Positions 10,593-22,119 of a stretch of DNA of 64,000 nt are shown in pieces. Position 1 is the stretch's first letter, and every line of letters starts with the position of its first letter. The stretch covers positions 60,005,001 to 60,069,000 of the forward strand of contig BRKX01000007.1 in assembly GCA_026008535.1 (NCBI GenBank). The letters run 5' to 3'. The position numbers and the translations under genes are program-made. The notes under the pieces are model-generated. The model had not been told where the DNA came from, made no database searches, and saw nothing but the letters and a program-made list of their open reading frames with translations. This stretch comes from Perilla frutescens. Its lineage: Eukaryota > Streptophyta > Magnoliopsida > Lamiales > Lamiaceae.

Positions 10593-11686
10593 AGAAGTGC
10601 ACGTGTGTATGTGGACGTGTGCATGTGTGCGTGTGTTTGAAGGTCACGGCCGAAGTGAAGAAGACCAAGATTTTCGGTCCTTAATGTTTTAATTAAGGAG
10701 TTATTTTATTTTAGGCTATAGTATTTATTTTATTTAATTAGACTATAGTCCAAATCAGTTTTATTTAATTATTTTAGAGTAATTTTCGGTTATAGAGTCC
10801 ACAAGTCATAGGTTTGACTAGAATTTTAATTAAGGGAAGAAACTACCTTAAATAGAATTCTAGTTTAGGGAATTTTCTAGTCCAAGTAGACTTCTTTTTG
10901 GACCTTATATTTTCGGTCCCTTTTAGCATTATATTCGATCCTCCTATGCTTATAAATAGGGGATCATTGTGACATTCATACTTTACACTATATTTGATTA
11001 ATTAAGCTTTGCTTTTAGCATTAAGCTTTGCTTTCAATATCTTTGTGAGTTTTGATTTAAAATTCATACTCTTAGACCTAGCAATTATAGGTTTTAATTC
11101 AAGGGAATTCACATATCCACATTGAGGGATTGTCAGAGACTCGCTACTTGAATATCAACTTAAAGAATTTGGCCTTGCGTACGTTCAAGATTCAAGATAA
11201 CTTTCGAGTTGTGATTCACATCTACAACTCCACCGCTATCCAACCGCCACCGACGACCCCCACTGTCACCGACGTCTATCTCAACATCATTCACCAAGTC
11301 CATTGATCGAGCATCAAGTCATTCCAAGACATTTCGGATCAGAATTGCCTATACGTGTTCTTCACGATGTTTGGAGCACCTATAACATAAGTTCATCCAA
11401 AACACTATCATATCCTATCTACCTCAACCATTCTTCACCTAAGCCTCACACACCTCATCCCATCAGCATAGCCATTCCATTAGCCCTCCAAAACAGCCCC
11501 ATCTTTTGGATTTGTGTTTCAATTCGTGTGTCGTAGTCTAGGTATTTTAATTGGTTTAGTTCGTCTAGTTTATTCCATTATTTCATCTTTGTTATTCCAC
11601 ATATTTTCAATTAGTATTTCGAGTCTTAGAAGTCATAGAACCCTTACTTGTCGATGTGCGTTCGATCCTCATCTCGGGTCACATCA
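10382..11686 (+). repeat. 3' LTR of CRM-A
   Basis: Starts TGATGATAACATCC directly after a G-rich polypurine tract and ends GGGTCACATCA. The ends match, in reverse complement, both LTRs of CRM-B. A TATAAATA box is at 10951-10958. The first 200 bases still encode the pol C-terminus. The stretch from 11290 to 11650 looks the most diverged from CRM-B. The 5 bases after the LTR are GTAGT; their partner would lie left of this window. Confidence 0.88.
10951..10958 (+). promoter_or_regulatory. TATA box of the CRM-A LTR
   Basis: TATAAATA followed by GGGGATC. The same box, in the same context (TATAAATAG..GGATC), occurs in minus orientation in both CRM-B LTRs (26033-26040, 35778-35785). TATAAATA, followed by GGGGATC, also occurs in both CRM-C LTRs (41223-41230, 48341-48348), so it is conserved across the family. 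Confidence 0.7.
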
Positions 11687-12822
11687 GTAGTCCAATACAA
11701 TAAGCCTTCGAAATGAGCCACATGCAGCTGCCATATATGGTAGACAGAAGGAGTGCTATGCCGACATATACTTAGAATTTATTTTCGCATGAGTGTCACT
11801 AGGCTGCCAGAATATTACTTCTTGCCTCGTTGGTGTAAATCTGTGAAGCAACGATATTTAAATGAAATCGGAGACTATTCTATTACAGATGGTAATGACG
11901 CTATTGATGAAATGGCCTTTGTAAACTATCTGATGAGGCTCACTCTTGAGATGGCACACGGTGTAAAAAACCACCAGCAAGGAAGGGAAGCATGTGTAGT
12001 TCGAATACATACTTTTAAGAGTGATATGCATGCGGTGGTGAACAAAAGCCTTCCACAGAAAAAGCAATCGGTTGGGAATTCGTCTGGGGCGAGGGGGATA
12101 CAACTAATATTCAGGAACCTAACCTGTCCAAGCATCAGGGAAAGACACCAATTAACACACATTGGAAGCGAAAGAAACCGAAGTCAAACCTCCAATCCTT
12201 TGTTCCAAAGTGGCTGGGTATCCAAAGATTGTTCGTTTATGTTCAGTTTCTTGTGAAGATTGACATTTGTTAATTTTATGCGTTGTAATCTCTTTTGTAG
12301 ATGACAAGCATTCTGTTCAGACCAATATAAATACTCAATGATCTAACGATACCAACGGAACTGACTCCATTTCAAGACAGCCGGAGCCGCATGCTGACGG
12401 CCCTATGCATTCATTTGATGTATGGTTTCTCAACACTTTCTCTATATGTGCTGCCCAATTTGCAATCAGTTATTATGTACACTCACGTTGAAAATGCATT
12501 TAGGAAGAAGATGCAAGTTTATCTCAGTACTCTCAGAATGTGAATCTGGACGAGCCTCTTGATGTGTCTTCGCCTTTTCAAGTGGGCGCTCTATTTATGT
12601 ATTTCGCCATACCCTGTTCATTTTTTTCTTTCCTGAAATTTATGTGAGAATGAGAGTATTTTCTTTTGTCCTTACTTAAATCCACTAACTGACTAGTCAA
12701 CAAGTCAAGCTAGGGCTGGGCCTAGTAGATCGTGGTAGGTGTAGAATCTGAGGATGCCATTGAAGGCATGGATATCGACAATATCATCCAGCGGATAACT
12801 CGTTCTGGTAAGGCTTTCACAT
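11687..12822 (+). pseudogene. FAR1/FHY3 or MURA-like protein, C-terminal SWIM-finger fragment
   Basis: Directly after the CRM-A LTR a frame reads VVQYNKPSK, a stop, ATCSCHIW, a TAG, then TEGVLCRHILRIYFRMS and TRLPEYYFLPRWCKSVKQ. This is the SWIM zinc finger (CxC...CxH) and following helix of FAR1-related proteins and Mutator-type transposases. Further 3' there are likely exons: HWKRKKPKSNLQSFVPKWLG, then acidic pieces (LDEPLDVSSPFQ; GMDIDNIIQRITRSG) bordered by GT/AG signals. The transposase core lies upstream of the insertion and outside the window. At least two stops; a pseudogene. The call of SWIM/FAR1-like is firm; host gene versus transposon is open. Confidence 0.72.
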
Positions 12823-13093
12823 GATTCTGCATTGTCTTGTTGTGCTTGATGTGGTCTGCCGATACATTTAATTTTTGACCAATAATGTATGCTTTCTATG
12901 TGGAGAATCTTCCATCTAGAGTGGATTCTGATTTAGACAATACATAAAGTTGGCATGTTCTACAATTTTAGAAAATTAAATGTTCGAAATGCATGTTAAC
13001 CCATGCATCAATTATTATCAGTTTGTTCCACCTTCTATTTAGGTTTTTAACCTCTCGGAACCCTAATTCATCACAGATAGTCACGACTAAGAA

Positions 13094-13636
13094 ATGGCTC
13101 CAAGAGCATTCCGGGGGAAGATGAGGGCAATCTCTGTGTTATTCATAACATCCGTGACATTGTGGAACAACAATTGGAGATTCTATTTTCTAATGAAGAA
13201 TTCGAAGCGAAGGTGGCTCAGTGAGGCGAGCGATATGAAATGTTTTCTTCGCTATTGGACTTTGGACATTCACATTGCTATGATGAAATTACCAACTTCA
13301 TTAACCTGTCTGATAGCATGTGGAGAAGGGTGAAGCAGGTATACTTACGTTGCATGCACACATGTGATTTTTCTTATATAATCCCTAAAGTTAGTATATT
13401 CATAGGTACGGCCCGCAGCATTGGTGTACAAGAATGAGGGTGAGGAATTCTGGTCTATTTTGAAGACGCTGTTTGACGTGAATGATCCTTCGAGTGGATG
13501 AAGTTCTGCTTTGTCCGAAACCGGCCCAAGAGTTGATGAAATTACTGTCGACGACATGGATGAGGGTGCATTTACACCAGATACCCAAGCTAATGTTGAT
13601 GCCGATGATCCCATCAATGATGCTGCCAACATATGA
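13094..13636 (+). pseudogene. Myb/SANT-like gene fragment, copy 1
   Basis: First of three related copies. An ATG (MAP...) at 13094 is followed, after a frame shift, by NIRDIVEQQLEILFSNEEFE, a stop, GERYEMFSSLLDF and NLSDSMWRRVKQ. A GT donor follows the last Gln (about 13340), AG lies at 13404-13405, and the second exon starts VRPAALVYKNEGEEFWSILK and ends in an acidic tail (DDMDEGAF..DADDP). The RYE helix, the W before the intron and the Y-x3-GE-x2-W/Y motif after it fit plant Myb/SANT-like (L10-interacting-type) proteins. Stop codons at two or more places. Function, if it ever had one, would be DNA binding. Confidence 0.6.
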
Positions 13637-13959
13637 TGCCATTCCTGCAGACGCTACCGACGCTTAGGATGCTGATGTGTTTTCTTTCGAATATTCTTGC
13701 CTTAATTTCTTCAGACTTATCTACGTACTTATGTTTGTAATATTGACGCATGTTATTTTATGCCGTTCTTATGATGTATATTGTACGCTTTGTTGACATA
13801 TTTATCTTCTATGTGTGCTTTGTACCCTTTATTGAATTTATCGTCTATCGTTTGTCCTCACCATTTGTCATTTCCTATGCACCTGTTTATCACAATCTAC
13901 TATAAATGCATTCGAGCTCAAAGCCCTAAATTAATCATTCTCTAACCCTGTGTGTTCAA

Positions 13960-14565
13960 ATGGCCTTACCCGTACCAATCGCTCAGGATGCGGTGTTCTA
14001 CAACAATGAGCCGTGGAGCCGAATGATGGAATCGTTCTGTATGGGAGAGCTATACTTCTTTGCGCACAAGGGCTTTTGGATCCCGACTGACCCAGAAACT
14101 CACCGGACTTGCCTTGTATATTTGCAGTGAGAGATTTGCCAGCAATGTGAGCACGAGGTGACAATGGAACAACTTGAGACGCGCCTTGTACATTGGTGTG
14201 GCAGGTATGAACTATTTGGTTGGTTACTAAATTTTTGCAGGGGCAATGCGAATGAACCCCATGAGTAAGTGGCTCGATCTTGACATGTCCGAGTGGCAAC
14301 GGATTGCCGAGGTATCTAAATAGTTACTTCACACAATATAATCGATGTTTTTGGGCCAAGCAACGAAAACATTAAAATTACTTGAACTCTATGTCTTTAT
14401 ATACAAAGTCACTCTGATGCACTCGTGTACATGAATGAAGGCGAAAGTTGTTGGAAATTTCTGAAAGTGATGTTCGATCTTGAGGGAAAGCTAGATGTAA
14501 TCGGTGACGACGACCAAACGGATGCCGTCGGGCTGCCACCGATCGACTCCGAAGATGATAAGTGA
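13960..14565 (+). pseudogene. Myb/SANT-like gene fragment, copy 2
   Basis: ATG at 13960 (MALPVPIAQDAVFYNNEPWS) is followed by a Trp/Arg-rich helix region, a TGA near 14130, then LVHWCGRYELFGWLLNFC, a shift, and SEWQRIAE just before a GT donor at 14312. After AG at 14407-14408 the second exon reads HSDALVYMNEGESCWKFLKV and ends in an acidic tail (DDDQTDAVGLPPIDSEDDK, stop at 14565). The intron sits at the same point as in copies 1 and 3. The longest N-terminus of the three and the best guide to the original start. Confidence 0.6.
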
Positions 14566-14952
14566 AAAATATGTCCTGAAATGAATATCGATGTATATTA
14601 TTATGTTACTTACGTGTTACCTATCACTTATTTGATGTGCTGTTTGTTGTAAGACATACTTTTTTCGTATTTTGGTTTAAGTTACTTTTACCTTTTTGTA
14701 ATGTGTGACAATTTTTTTGGTCGGGCCTTGTGCCTTATTATGGAACATGTGCCAATCTTACACTTCCAGTTTGACCAATTTGCTTTGTGGGTATAGTGGG
14801 TACACACTTGTCCCAAAGCTAACTTTACGAAGAGAATATATTCTATTTATACAATACTTTGTCGATATGCATGATCTTATGTCGGCAGGTACCCTATTAA
14901 AGCTGAGAATTCGCAAACAACATACATACTCAATTCACAAATCCTTTCACAA

Positions 14953-15515
14953 ATGGCGCCACCCTAAGAAGCTCACTTCTACGACTTATAATGGATGAAA
15001 AGGATCGAATGCCGTGTGGTGAACGAGCTCCTCGAACAGAAGGAGAATGGAGTTTACTTTATCGGCTTTGAGGACAATGCTAGGGCTATTAACAACATTC
15101 GAACAATCATCAACGAAGCATTCTCCAAAGAGTACGGTGTCGAGTGGTACACGACTCATGTGGACATGCTCGTGATGAGATACGAGATATTGAAGTTACT
15201 GTGGGACTATACGCCGGGTGAGTTTCATTAGAATCGTAAGCTTAACAAGTTTTATGCATCGGACGAAACATGGCAACGCTTTGAAGAGGTACCTTAATTA
15301 TCTCGACATGCGAAAACATTAAAATTTGTCGCCGAGCTTAAAATAACAATCAATATTCATTGATCTTGTAGATGAATCTGTTAACGATCGTCTATTAAGA
15401 TGATGGTGAGCCACACTATCGTGATTTGACAACATTGTTTGAGACTGGTGAGTCGCATGTCGGCGCCGACGATGACTTCCATCCATTTCAGTCGAGTGAG
15501 AGTGACACTGATTAA
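14953..15515 (+). pseudogene. Myb/SANT-like gene fragment, copy 3
   Basis: ATG at 14953 (MAPP, stop, EAHFYDL, stop) leads in the same frame into a long open stretch from 14995: VVNELLEQKENGVYFIGFED, INNIRTIINEAFSKEYGVEW, MLVMRYEILKLLWDY, stop, NRKLNKFYASDETWQRFEE. GT follows at 15289; AG is at 15370-15371; exon 2 has a stop, then DDGEPHYRDLTTLFETGESH and an acidic end (SSESDTD). This copy best shows the family pattern: N-terminal helix, R-Y-E helix, WNR..N.FYA-type motif, intron, Y..GEP.Y. Pseudogene with four in-frame stops. Confidence 0.62.
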
Positions 15516-15870
15516 AACGATGGATTTGAATGTAATGTATATGTTTTTAAGTTTGCTCGGTTTCTCCGATAATGTGCCTACTTGTTCCTTAAATTTTCTA
15601 ATATTTGCTTGTGACTACTGACATTTCAATTAAGTTCTGTTAACACCAACACCAATGCAAGATACATCAAAAGTGCTCATTTCTACTAATAGCAAAAAAT
15701 ACAAATAGTTGTGGCAGAGGCCAACAAAATGTCATGTGACCTATAATTATATAAATACATACAATCTACTTAGGCTAAATTGTCAATCTGACCAAAAACT
15801 AATTTAGTGGCCCCTGGTCAATTGCGCTGCATCAGTCCTATACAAAATAGTTGCCACCCGATTGGACATA
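15516..15870. other. Spacer between Myb-like copy 3 and the Ulp1 fragment
   Basis: 355 bases, AT-rich, between the convergent Myb-like (+) and Ulp1 (-) remnants. No frame, RNA gene or terminal repeat recognised. Confidence 0.5.
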
Positions 15871-16201
15871 TCAGTTAAGTGCCTTCACAGTTATATAAAT
15901 ATATATACATATACCAATAATCCTTGAAATATGCTGGCTACGAGCAAAGAGTTCGGCATAAAAAGCCTTCCTGTACATTAAACCCTTTTCGGACATAAGT
16001 TCCTCGAACATTTGACCCGTGAGCATACACTCCAATATCTTCAAGCACATGACGCTGTAGTCAGAGTTTCTTACCTTTTGCGGAGGGTGTTCAAACCGCA
16101 TAAACTTCCATACTTCCCTTGGAGGACCGTCGAGAGGCTTGTTCCTACTTCCCATGAAGCAGCGGTATATGTAATACCCGAGCTTCTTACAATTCACTAG
16201 T
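15871..16201 (-). pseudogene. Ulp1 catalytic region, Cys half, active-site Cys lost
   Basis: The minus frame opens at the LTR border and reads GPPREVWKFMRFEHPPQKVR, then NSDYSVMCLKILECMLTGQM and a C-terminal helix (YRKAFYAELFARSQH). In C48 peptidases the site is Q...(D/N)-C-G followed by V-x-x-L-K. Here the Gln is kept but Cys-Gly is Tyr-Ser. Each change needs a single G-to-A transition on the sense strand. The protease would be inactive even without the insertions. Confidence 0.72.
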
Positions 16202-18492
16202 TGTTATGATTTATGTGCTTTATATATTTCATATATGTTTATTTTTAGATCAAGTTATAATTATATAAGTATATGTGTCAATTTGACTATGCTTATTTAT
16301 TTATTTGATATAAGTTAATGATTTATAGATTTAAAGTTTGACTAATACAAGAGACGATATATATAATAAATAGAACAAAGTATATGTGTGTTAAAGGATA
16401 TACACGCACATTAATTAAGAAATGAAGGGTGTGGCATAAATTATCTAGATGGATCAATTAAATGAATATAGAGATGACAAATTATTTTGTGGCTACACGT
16501 GGTCTTCAAAGAATGATAGGTGTAAGGCTATAATTCCATGATGTATACTATCAATACACAAGTATATAAGAATTGTAGTGTACAGTTTTTAGATAATTAT
16601 ATAGGAATAATAGTGTAGTCATTAGGTTAAAAATAAAATAAATATAGTACGAGTTATTTATTGGCAATTGAGCTAAGATAAAAATAGAAATCTTGTGCGG
16701 ATTGATGAGGTTAGTGTTCTACTGAAACGTTTAAGTGTGTTATTAATTTAGTTTTACATTTTTGTTGCAATTATGAAGGAAAGAGGATCCTGTGTAGTAT
16801 CTCTATATTGTAAATTTATTTTCAATGGAGTTTTAGAACAATTTTGAATTATTTCGACTGATTCTAATAGTATTTAGATAGTTCGATTGTATAGAACAAA
16901 AATTAGCAAGAGCAGATTAATTTATTTGTCAATCAAGTAATTTATGGAATAATGGTTATTTGTTAATTTCTTAGCTAATAAAGTTGATTTATCCTCATAA
17001 ATATTAGGAAAAGTAAATCAATTATTTCTATTACATATATATCAATTTAGGAATGCATAGTGTTAATTTAATAATAAATATAATTTCTATTTGCAATTTC
17101 ATTGGTGTACCTAATCATAATTTCTATTATTTTGCCAACTATTCGAAAATACTAGTGAATTCAAAATTGGAATATTTTTGTTATATTTTGAATTATGTAA
17201 CGATAATTAGAAGTCATAGCAGTATGAATCAAGATTTTAATTTATTGTTACATATTGACTAATAACTTATGCATAAATTTATGGTGTATTGTAATTAGAT
17301 ATTCTTGAGCAAGCGTACAATTTAGGATTTCAAATATTTTAAGCTCTCGACTCAATCGAGGTAAGTAGAAATTCATCCTCAACTACAATGCATGAACATA
17401 ATATTATTTGACTATTTGTTTATTATTTATTATTTATTATTTATTATTGTGTTATATTGTATGATTATGTGATGCAATATATCTGTGGTATTATATTTCT
17501 TTGCATTAAATATTTTGTACATGAGCACGAGCATATGCATGCATGTCATGTAGATATTGTCGAGGCTGAATGCATGAAATGGTTTTGAGAGAGAGAAAAT
17601 GTTTTGTTTGGGATTGGTCACCACCAGCCCGTATTGTGCTGTGTTGATATTTGTGCCTCGAGTGGGATGACTTCCATGTGGGATCAAAGGGAACAGGCAG
17701 GGGGCGTGTCCCTTGGGGTCCAGGGAGGATGGTCCACTTCGACTGCACGTTTGAGGTGATGAGTGGCTGATGTGGGATGACTTTCATGTGGGATCAAAGG
17801 GAACAGGCAGGGGGCGTGTCCCTTGGGGTCCAGGAAGGATGAGCCACATGAGTGCACTAATCACATTTTGGCCAAGTGATATTGATTATATTGTGAGTTC
17901 ATGACTCATGTTGGTGTCTGGTGAAGGGAGCCAAGTTCCTAAACGTTAAAAATGATTTTGAGATGGCATGAAAGGATTTTATACACGAGCATCTCACATT
18001 TGTGGTGTGTTATGTCTTGCACGTGTTGTGATGCCAATGAGCATGCATGTGCATGATTTCTGCTTACTGAGCTTTAGCTCATGTAGTCCATGCATTGTAG
18101 GTGAAAGTGGTAAAGTGTGGTGCATCAATGCATGGATGATTAGAGCTCTGACAAGTTCTGAGAAGTGTATACATGGATGACGACCTGTGAGGAGGGCAAG
18201 GACTTATTTTGTTATATTTTGTTGCTTAGATGTCATAGGTTTGAATTCAAATTTATCTATATATTCTTAGAATATTTCTACAAAGAAAGCTATAATTTCT
18301 TCATACTCTTTAGTAAATTATAATTTACAATTACTGACCACTTTACATGCACCACATGTTAATCTATAATTTTTTTTTAATGTGAACACTTTTTAATAGA
18401 TAATACATATTTCTATTTTTGAAAGAGACGTCTCAACCGCATTATTACATTACTTTATATTTTACATTTATTTTATTGGGGCGGGTGTTACA
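16202..18492 (+). mobile_element. Solo LTR, family E (about 2.3 kb) inside the Ulp1 gene
   Basis: Bounded by TGTTATG at 16202 and GGGTGTTACA at 18492, it interrupts the Ulp1 frame. No PBS, polypurine tract or coding region is attached. The end GGTGTTACA and the 3' portion with GAGCTTTAGCTCATGTAG are of the type seen in Tekay/Del-like gypsy LTRs. A second copy starts at 62011. No clear 5-bp duplication: CTAGT on the left, GTATA on the right. The first kilobase is very AT-rich and holds no gene; small ORFs here are chance. Confidence 0.75.
17662..17881 (+). repeat. 110-bp tandem duplication inside LTR E
   Basis: The block starting GTGGGATGACTTCCATGTGG at 17662 recurs at 17772 with few changes in its first 80 bases, including AACAGGCAGGGGGCGTGTCC. 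The GC-rich block contrasts with the AT-rich LTR. The second family copy carries the block from 63888; the window ends where a second unit would start. Confidence 0.88.
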
Positions 18493-18925
18493 GTATATTC
18501 CGACACACGTGCTGAAACGCTTCCTTGATGTCAGACCAATCTCTACAGCGCTTTGATATCAGATCGTACACCACAATTGCCTGCTCTGCAAAGTGGATCA
18601 TGTATAGGACCCAATGATCTTTAGTGACGTGGCCTATCCCATAAAATTTGTCGACTGTCCACCACGGTCTCCTGCCTTGTTGAGGATAATTACCATCGAC
18701 GTAAGGGACAATCCGATCATAAACCTCGTTAATGTTTTCTAGCACCAACGTTTGCTGGATGCAATCACTATCGAAATTAATTATGAAATTTGAAGCCATC
18801 TAACAAGTGAATTGAGAGGGTGAATGTATATGTACTCAGTCGAGAGACTCAATCAACTCCCAATCGTCCTTAAAATAATCGAGAAACTCCTTTTAGTAGA
18901 TTATCAACAAATTAAGTAGGATGCC
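18493..18925 (-). pseudogene. Ulp1 catalytic region, His/Asp half
   Basis: After a probable intron end (TTGTTAG just before 18799) the frame reads ASNFIINFDSDCIQQT, GRRPWWTVDKFYGIGHVTKD, then HWVLYMIHF, with the catalytic His-Trp, and VVYDLISKRC, with the catalytic Asp. Upstream bases to 18925 read EFLDYFKDDWELIESL in one frame, a likely earlier exon. The domain stops at the 3' border of the inserted LTR (18493); its Cys half is at 16201-15871. Confidence 0.75.
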
Positions 18926-20358
18926 TGTTAGTTTTGTATATTGGAAAGACATGTCTTTGTATACTTTTCTGAGAATTTAATGATATGGATTTAAAGTTAT
19001 TGCAGTGATTGTTTGCATTTAGATTATTTTATATAATTGTTCTATGCAATGTTCCATATACTTACATTGTAGATGACATGGTGTGGGGAGTCACACATTA
19101 AGATCATATCATTAGAACCTTGTATTGTATTAAAGATCTCACGGCTTAGATGGTCCTGAATACACCATCAGTACACCGTAGAATAATCTGATAAGTTAGT
19201 TTATCTTGACTAACTGATTATTCTAGTACACTTGTTAGTGTATTGAGGAGAATCACGATAGGATACTATTCTCTGTCTTTGACCCATTTAGTGAGAGAAT
19301 AAAGATCCATAGAGTTCGGATTCTGAACTCATGTGATATTGGCGAGCATATGTGTGCGTTGTTTATTACTTTGATTTATCAATGGGGGAGATCTTTTCAT
19401 AGATCAATAAACTCGATATCTTGGGTAATAACAGTGTATGCATGATGTGTCGTGCAGTATGCATGAGCACCATGTCCTGGTGCGCCAGGTTGATGATGCT
19501 CTCTTGAGAAAACACAAGTTCATGTTGAAACCCTGTAGATAGAATTTATTCCGTACATGATAAAGCTTGTGTGGTACTACTCGAGATTTTAGATGTTAAT
19601 TGAGGCTGACATAATTAATTAATGAACATGATATCTTAAATGCGGGGAATGGCTGAACTAAAGGAGAAAGCACATTCACAAATATGTATTAAATTGGTAG
19701 GTTAGTTTTACTTCTTTAGTGGAATAAAAGTAAAACATAATTTATTTAGTTATATCCTAAGTTTATTGGATATTGGATATTAAATAAATTAGTGGGCCAA
19801 TTTAATATTCTTCTAGATCCCTGTTGTAGGCCAATTGACTGTTAGTGGACTGGATATTAAACTTGAGTAAGAGGCCCAAACCCAGTAAGGTTGGGAGATG
19901 GATTTTCGGCCACCTCTCTATTTAATCATAGAGAGGGGGATGAGAATTAGTAGTCATAATTCAGCCACTCTTTTGTCTCTCAAGATATCTACAGATTTCA
20001 CAACCCTATCAGTAGTATACAACCCACTCTGTATCTGATACTCAGTCTGAGAATACAACAGAAGATCTCTGAGTAGAATAATGTTGGTGGCCGATCCTGT
20101 AGAGAAAAGGGCTTCCTCTTTCATCTTCATTCAATAGTAAGATCAGATCTTTGATCTTGTTCTCAGACAGTCTGACAAATTGTAAGTAGATACGTTTCTA
20201 TGTTTTTTGCCCTGTTAGATTCGAATCTGCTATGCATGTTATTATGTCATACATGTATAAACATTGTTACATACATAAAATTATGATTTGCATGAATATG
20301 AGGATTAAATGAAAATCCAATAGATCCTTCGGTGGTTTAATTCAAAAAAACCCCAACA
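18926..20358 (+). mobile_element. Solo LTR, family B (1.43 kb) inside the Ulp1 gene
   Basis: Starts TGTTAGTTTTGTATATTGG and ends AAACCCCAACA. It aligns along its length with the LTR at 50118-51569, which has a PBS, so this copy lacks an internal region and is a solo LTR. Flanking pentamers are ATGCC (left) and ACGTC (right); they differ by two C/T transitions and could be a decayed duplication. A 14-bp perfect palindrome, AAAGACATGTCTTT, lies at 18945-18958. It separates the Ulp1 linker from the catalytic part. Confidence 0.85.
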
Positions 20359-20665
20359 ACGTCGCATTGCTGTAAGCAATTTGATCAAGAGACAAGATAG
20401 AAGCAAGCCGAACAGCATCCAATTAAAATAAGAAATGACTAAAAAATGGATTAGGATCGGATTAGTAAATTAATGTCTTCTCACATCATTATCAAGCCAC
20501 CCCCTCGACGTCCACAACCCACGGAACCATGTAGCATCTGTCTGTCCTTTGCACTACACGGCCAGTGAAATCTTAGGAGGGCTGCAAGATAGATCTGTTG
20601 GTTATATGAAGGTATTTAGATATCACGACTATAAATGAGCGAAGTGTTTATTAAGCTATTTTCAC
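20359..20665. other. Spacer between solo LTR B and Ulp1-gene linker
   Basis: About 300 bases, probably an intron of the DUF1985-Ulp1 gene. No coding segment recognised. Confidence 0.4.
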
Positions 20666-22044
20666 TTACGGATAAAGTGTAAGTCCTTTCTCGCACCACT
20701 CGTGAAAAGGCTTCACCACTTTCCAACCATATTCCCTTGCTACCACGTATTTCTCGGACTTGATCACTAACAATGACGGCTCTTGATGTGTCTTCTTAGT
20801 CGTCTTTACACGCGAAGGCTTAGCTTTTTTGAGTGGCGGTTGGTCAATCTGAGGAGGTCTTGCCTCAGGGAAGAAGAGCTTCCTTTTCACCGGTAGTTTC
20901 TTAGCTACTGGGGTAGCTTCTCCTTTATCTGTAATGCATGGCTCCACAATCATAAATTCAGCTAGCAACACAATCAAAACAACTGGGGAAACAATTACAT
21001 GTCTCATCTTCACTGAGGAAGTTGATGTCAACATCCTCGACGGTAGCTGCATCCACATTGCCATCGTCTACAAACGCATCTACTGCGTGCAAGATATCAT
21101 TCGTAAAATCATATTTGGTTCCCTCCTTTACATCCTTCTGCCCCGAAGCTGCAACCGAATCAGCCTCCGGAGGTGCATCAATGTCGGCATGCTTCTGCAA
21201 ATAGTGATTCTACTCTTGACATGTCGACATCTCCAAGGGCGTGCTCGCTGTCAACATTCCCTAACTTGTTGGCAGGTGCTACAGGCATATCGACAGCCTT
21301 ACTATGCATGTTGGCAGCAATGCCTTACATGTCGGCCATCGTGTCAGCAGACACCGATTTCGTGTTGACACCACTATCCCCCTCATCTATTTCATTTCCT
21401 CCCGCCTCCTTTGCTATTTTCCGTCTCCCGTCCTCCTCCTGGACCTTCATGGTAGTTGCAGCTTCATGGTGATCTGATTTCAGACACAATTGGTCCAGAA
21501 CACTTGTGTACTCCTCGCCTTCTTCGCGGTAGTCGGATTCATTGTGCCAATGTTGGACTTTCTGAATTACATCGACCTTCTACTCCACTACTTTGATGGC
21601 TTTTTCTAAGTTTTCGATCCTAGACATCACCATTTAATTCGAATCCTATCAACAAGCATGAAAGCGACATGAGCAAAAAAAAAGAGTTTTGAACGTATCT
21701 TTATGACATGAATTGTTGCAGAAATCATTACAACAATGACTCACAATTATCATCCGGGAAATGACCACCATAGTCATCAGTTCTCCATCAACCATGGAAG
21801 ATTTCTTCTTAGGTTGCTCAGGCATCCTCGAAGTCGACTGTGACTTAGACTTAGAAGAACTCACGCTATCGGCATGTTTCCTCAGAGATCGATGCACCTC
21901 AAACGCCCTAGCCTCTTGTGATCCAACAATCTCCACGTCAGACTGATTCTCAGGGATGTCGTCCTTGTCGATAGGACTTAAACACGGTCCCTTTGGTGGT
22001 GGGGATACTTCATCGTGTGTCAAACCCGCGACTTCTAATCCCAT
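20666..22044 (-). pseudogene. Linker region of the DUF1985-Ulp1 gene
   Basis: Two open stretches flank a stop-containing middle. 22044-21760: Pro/Ser-rich and acidic (DKDDIPENQSDVEIVGSQEA, then SSSKSKSQST). 21640-21170: a short heptad segment (MVMSRIENLEKAIKVVE), then acidic sequence with repeated Asp-Met/Ala words. 21064-20666: a basic segment with KRKLFFPEARPPQ and PPLKKAKPSRVKTTKK, a likely nuclear-localisation patch, ending at GLTLYP. Probable introns around 21650-21760 and 21640. Confidence 0.5.
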
Positions 22045-22119
22045 AATCTCGGAACTTGTTAAGACAAAAGGTGTCTGTTAAGAAAGAACCTAAACCTGAT
22101 CAATGCATGCGAATTCGAA

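Larger units (their letters stand above)
6089..11686 (+). mobile_element. CRM-A: 5'-truncated Ty3/gypsy chromovirus, CRM-like
   Basis: The plus-strand order is gag, zinc knuckle, protease, RT, RNase H, integrase, polypurine tract (10369-10381) and 3' LTR (10382-11686). The 5' LTR and the gag N-terminus are missing because SV1 sits at 6088. The first bases (TAGGCCTTCATGATCCC) match the middle of CRM-B gag. The right end is CACATCA at 11686, followed by FAR1-like sequence. LTR ends of type TGATGA...CATCA and a pol frame that runs into the LTR resemble CRM-clade elements, as I recall that family. Many stops; inactive. Confidence 0.9.

Noticed and set aside
17655..17881. Tandem and palindromic repeats as a CRISPR array
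   Set aside because: Only two units without spacers, plant context, no cas genes; likewise the 44-bp and 109-bp arrays are head-to-tail tandem repeats.
16202..18492. LTR E solo element as part of a host gene (long ORFs at 17430-17787)
   Set aside because: A second copy of the same sequence at 62011-64000 and its interruption of the Ulp1 frame show it is a repeat.
16197..18497. A 5-bp duplication around solo LTR E
   Set aside because: CTAGT and GTATA do not match; I could not define one by shifting the boundaries.
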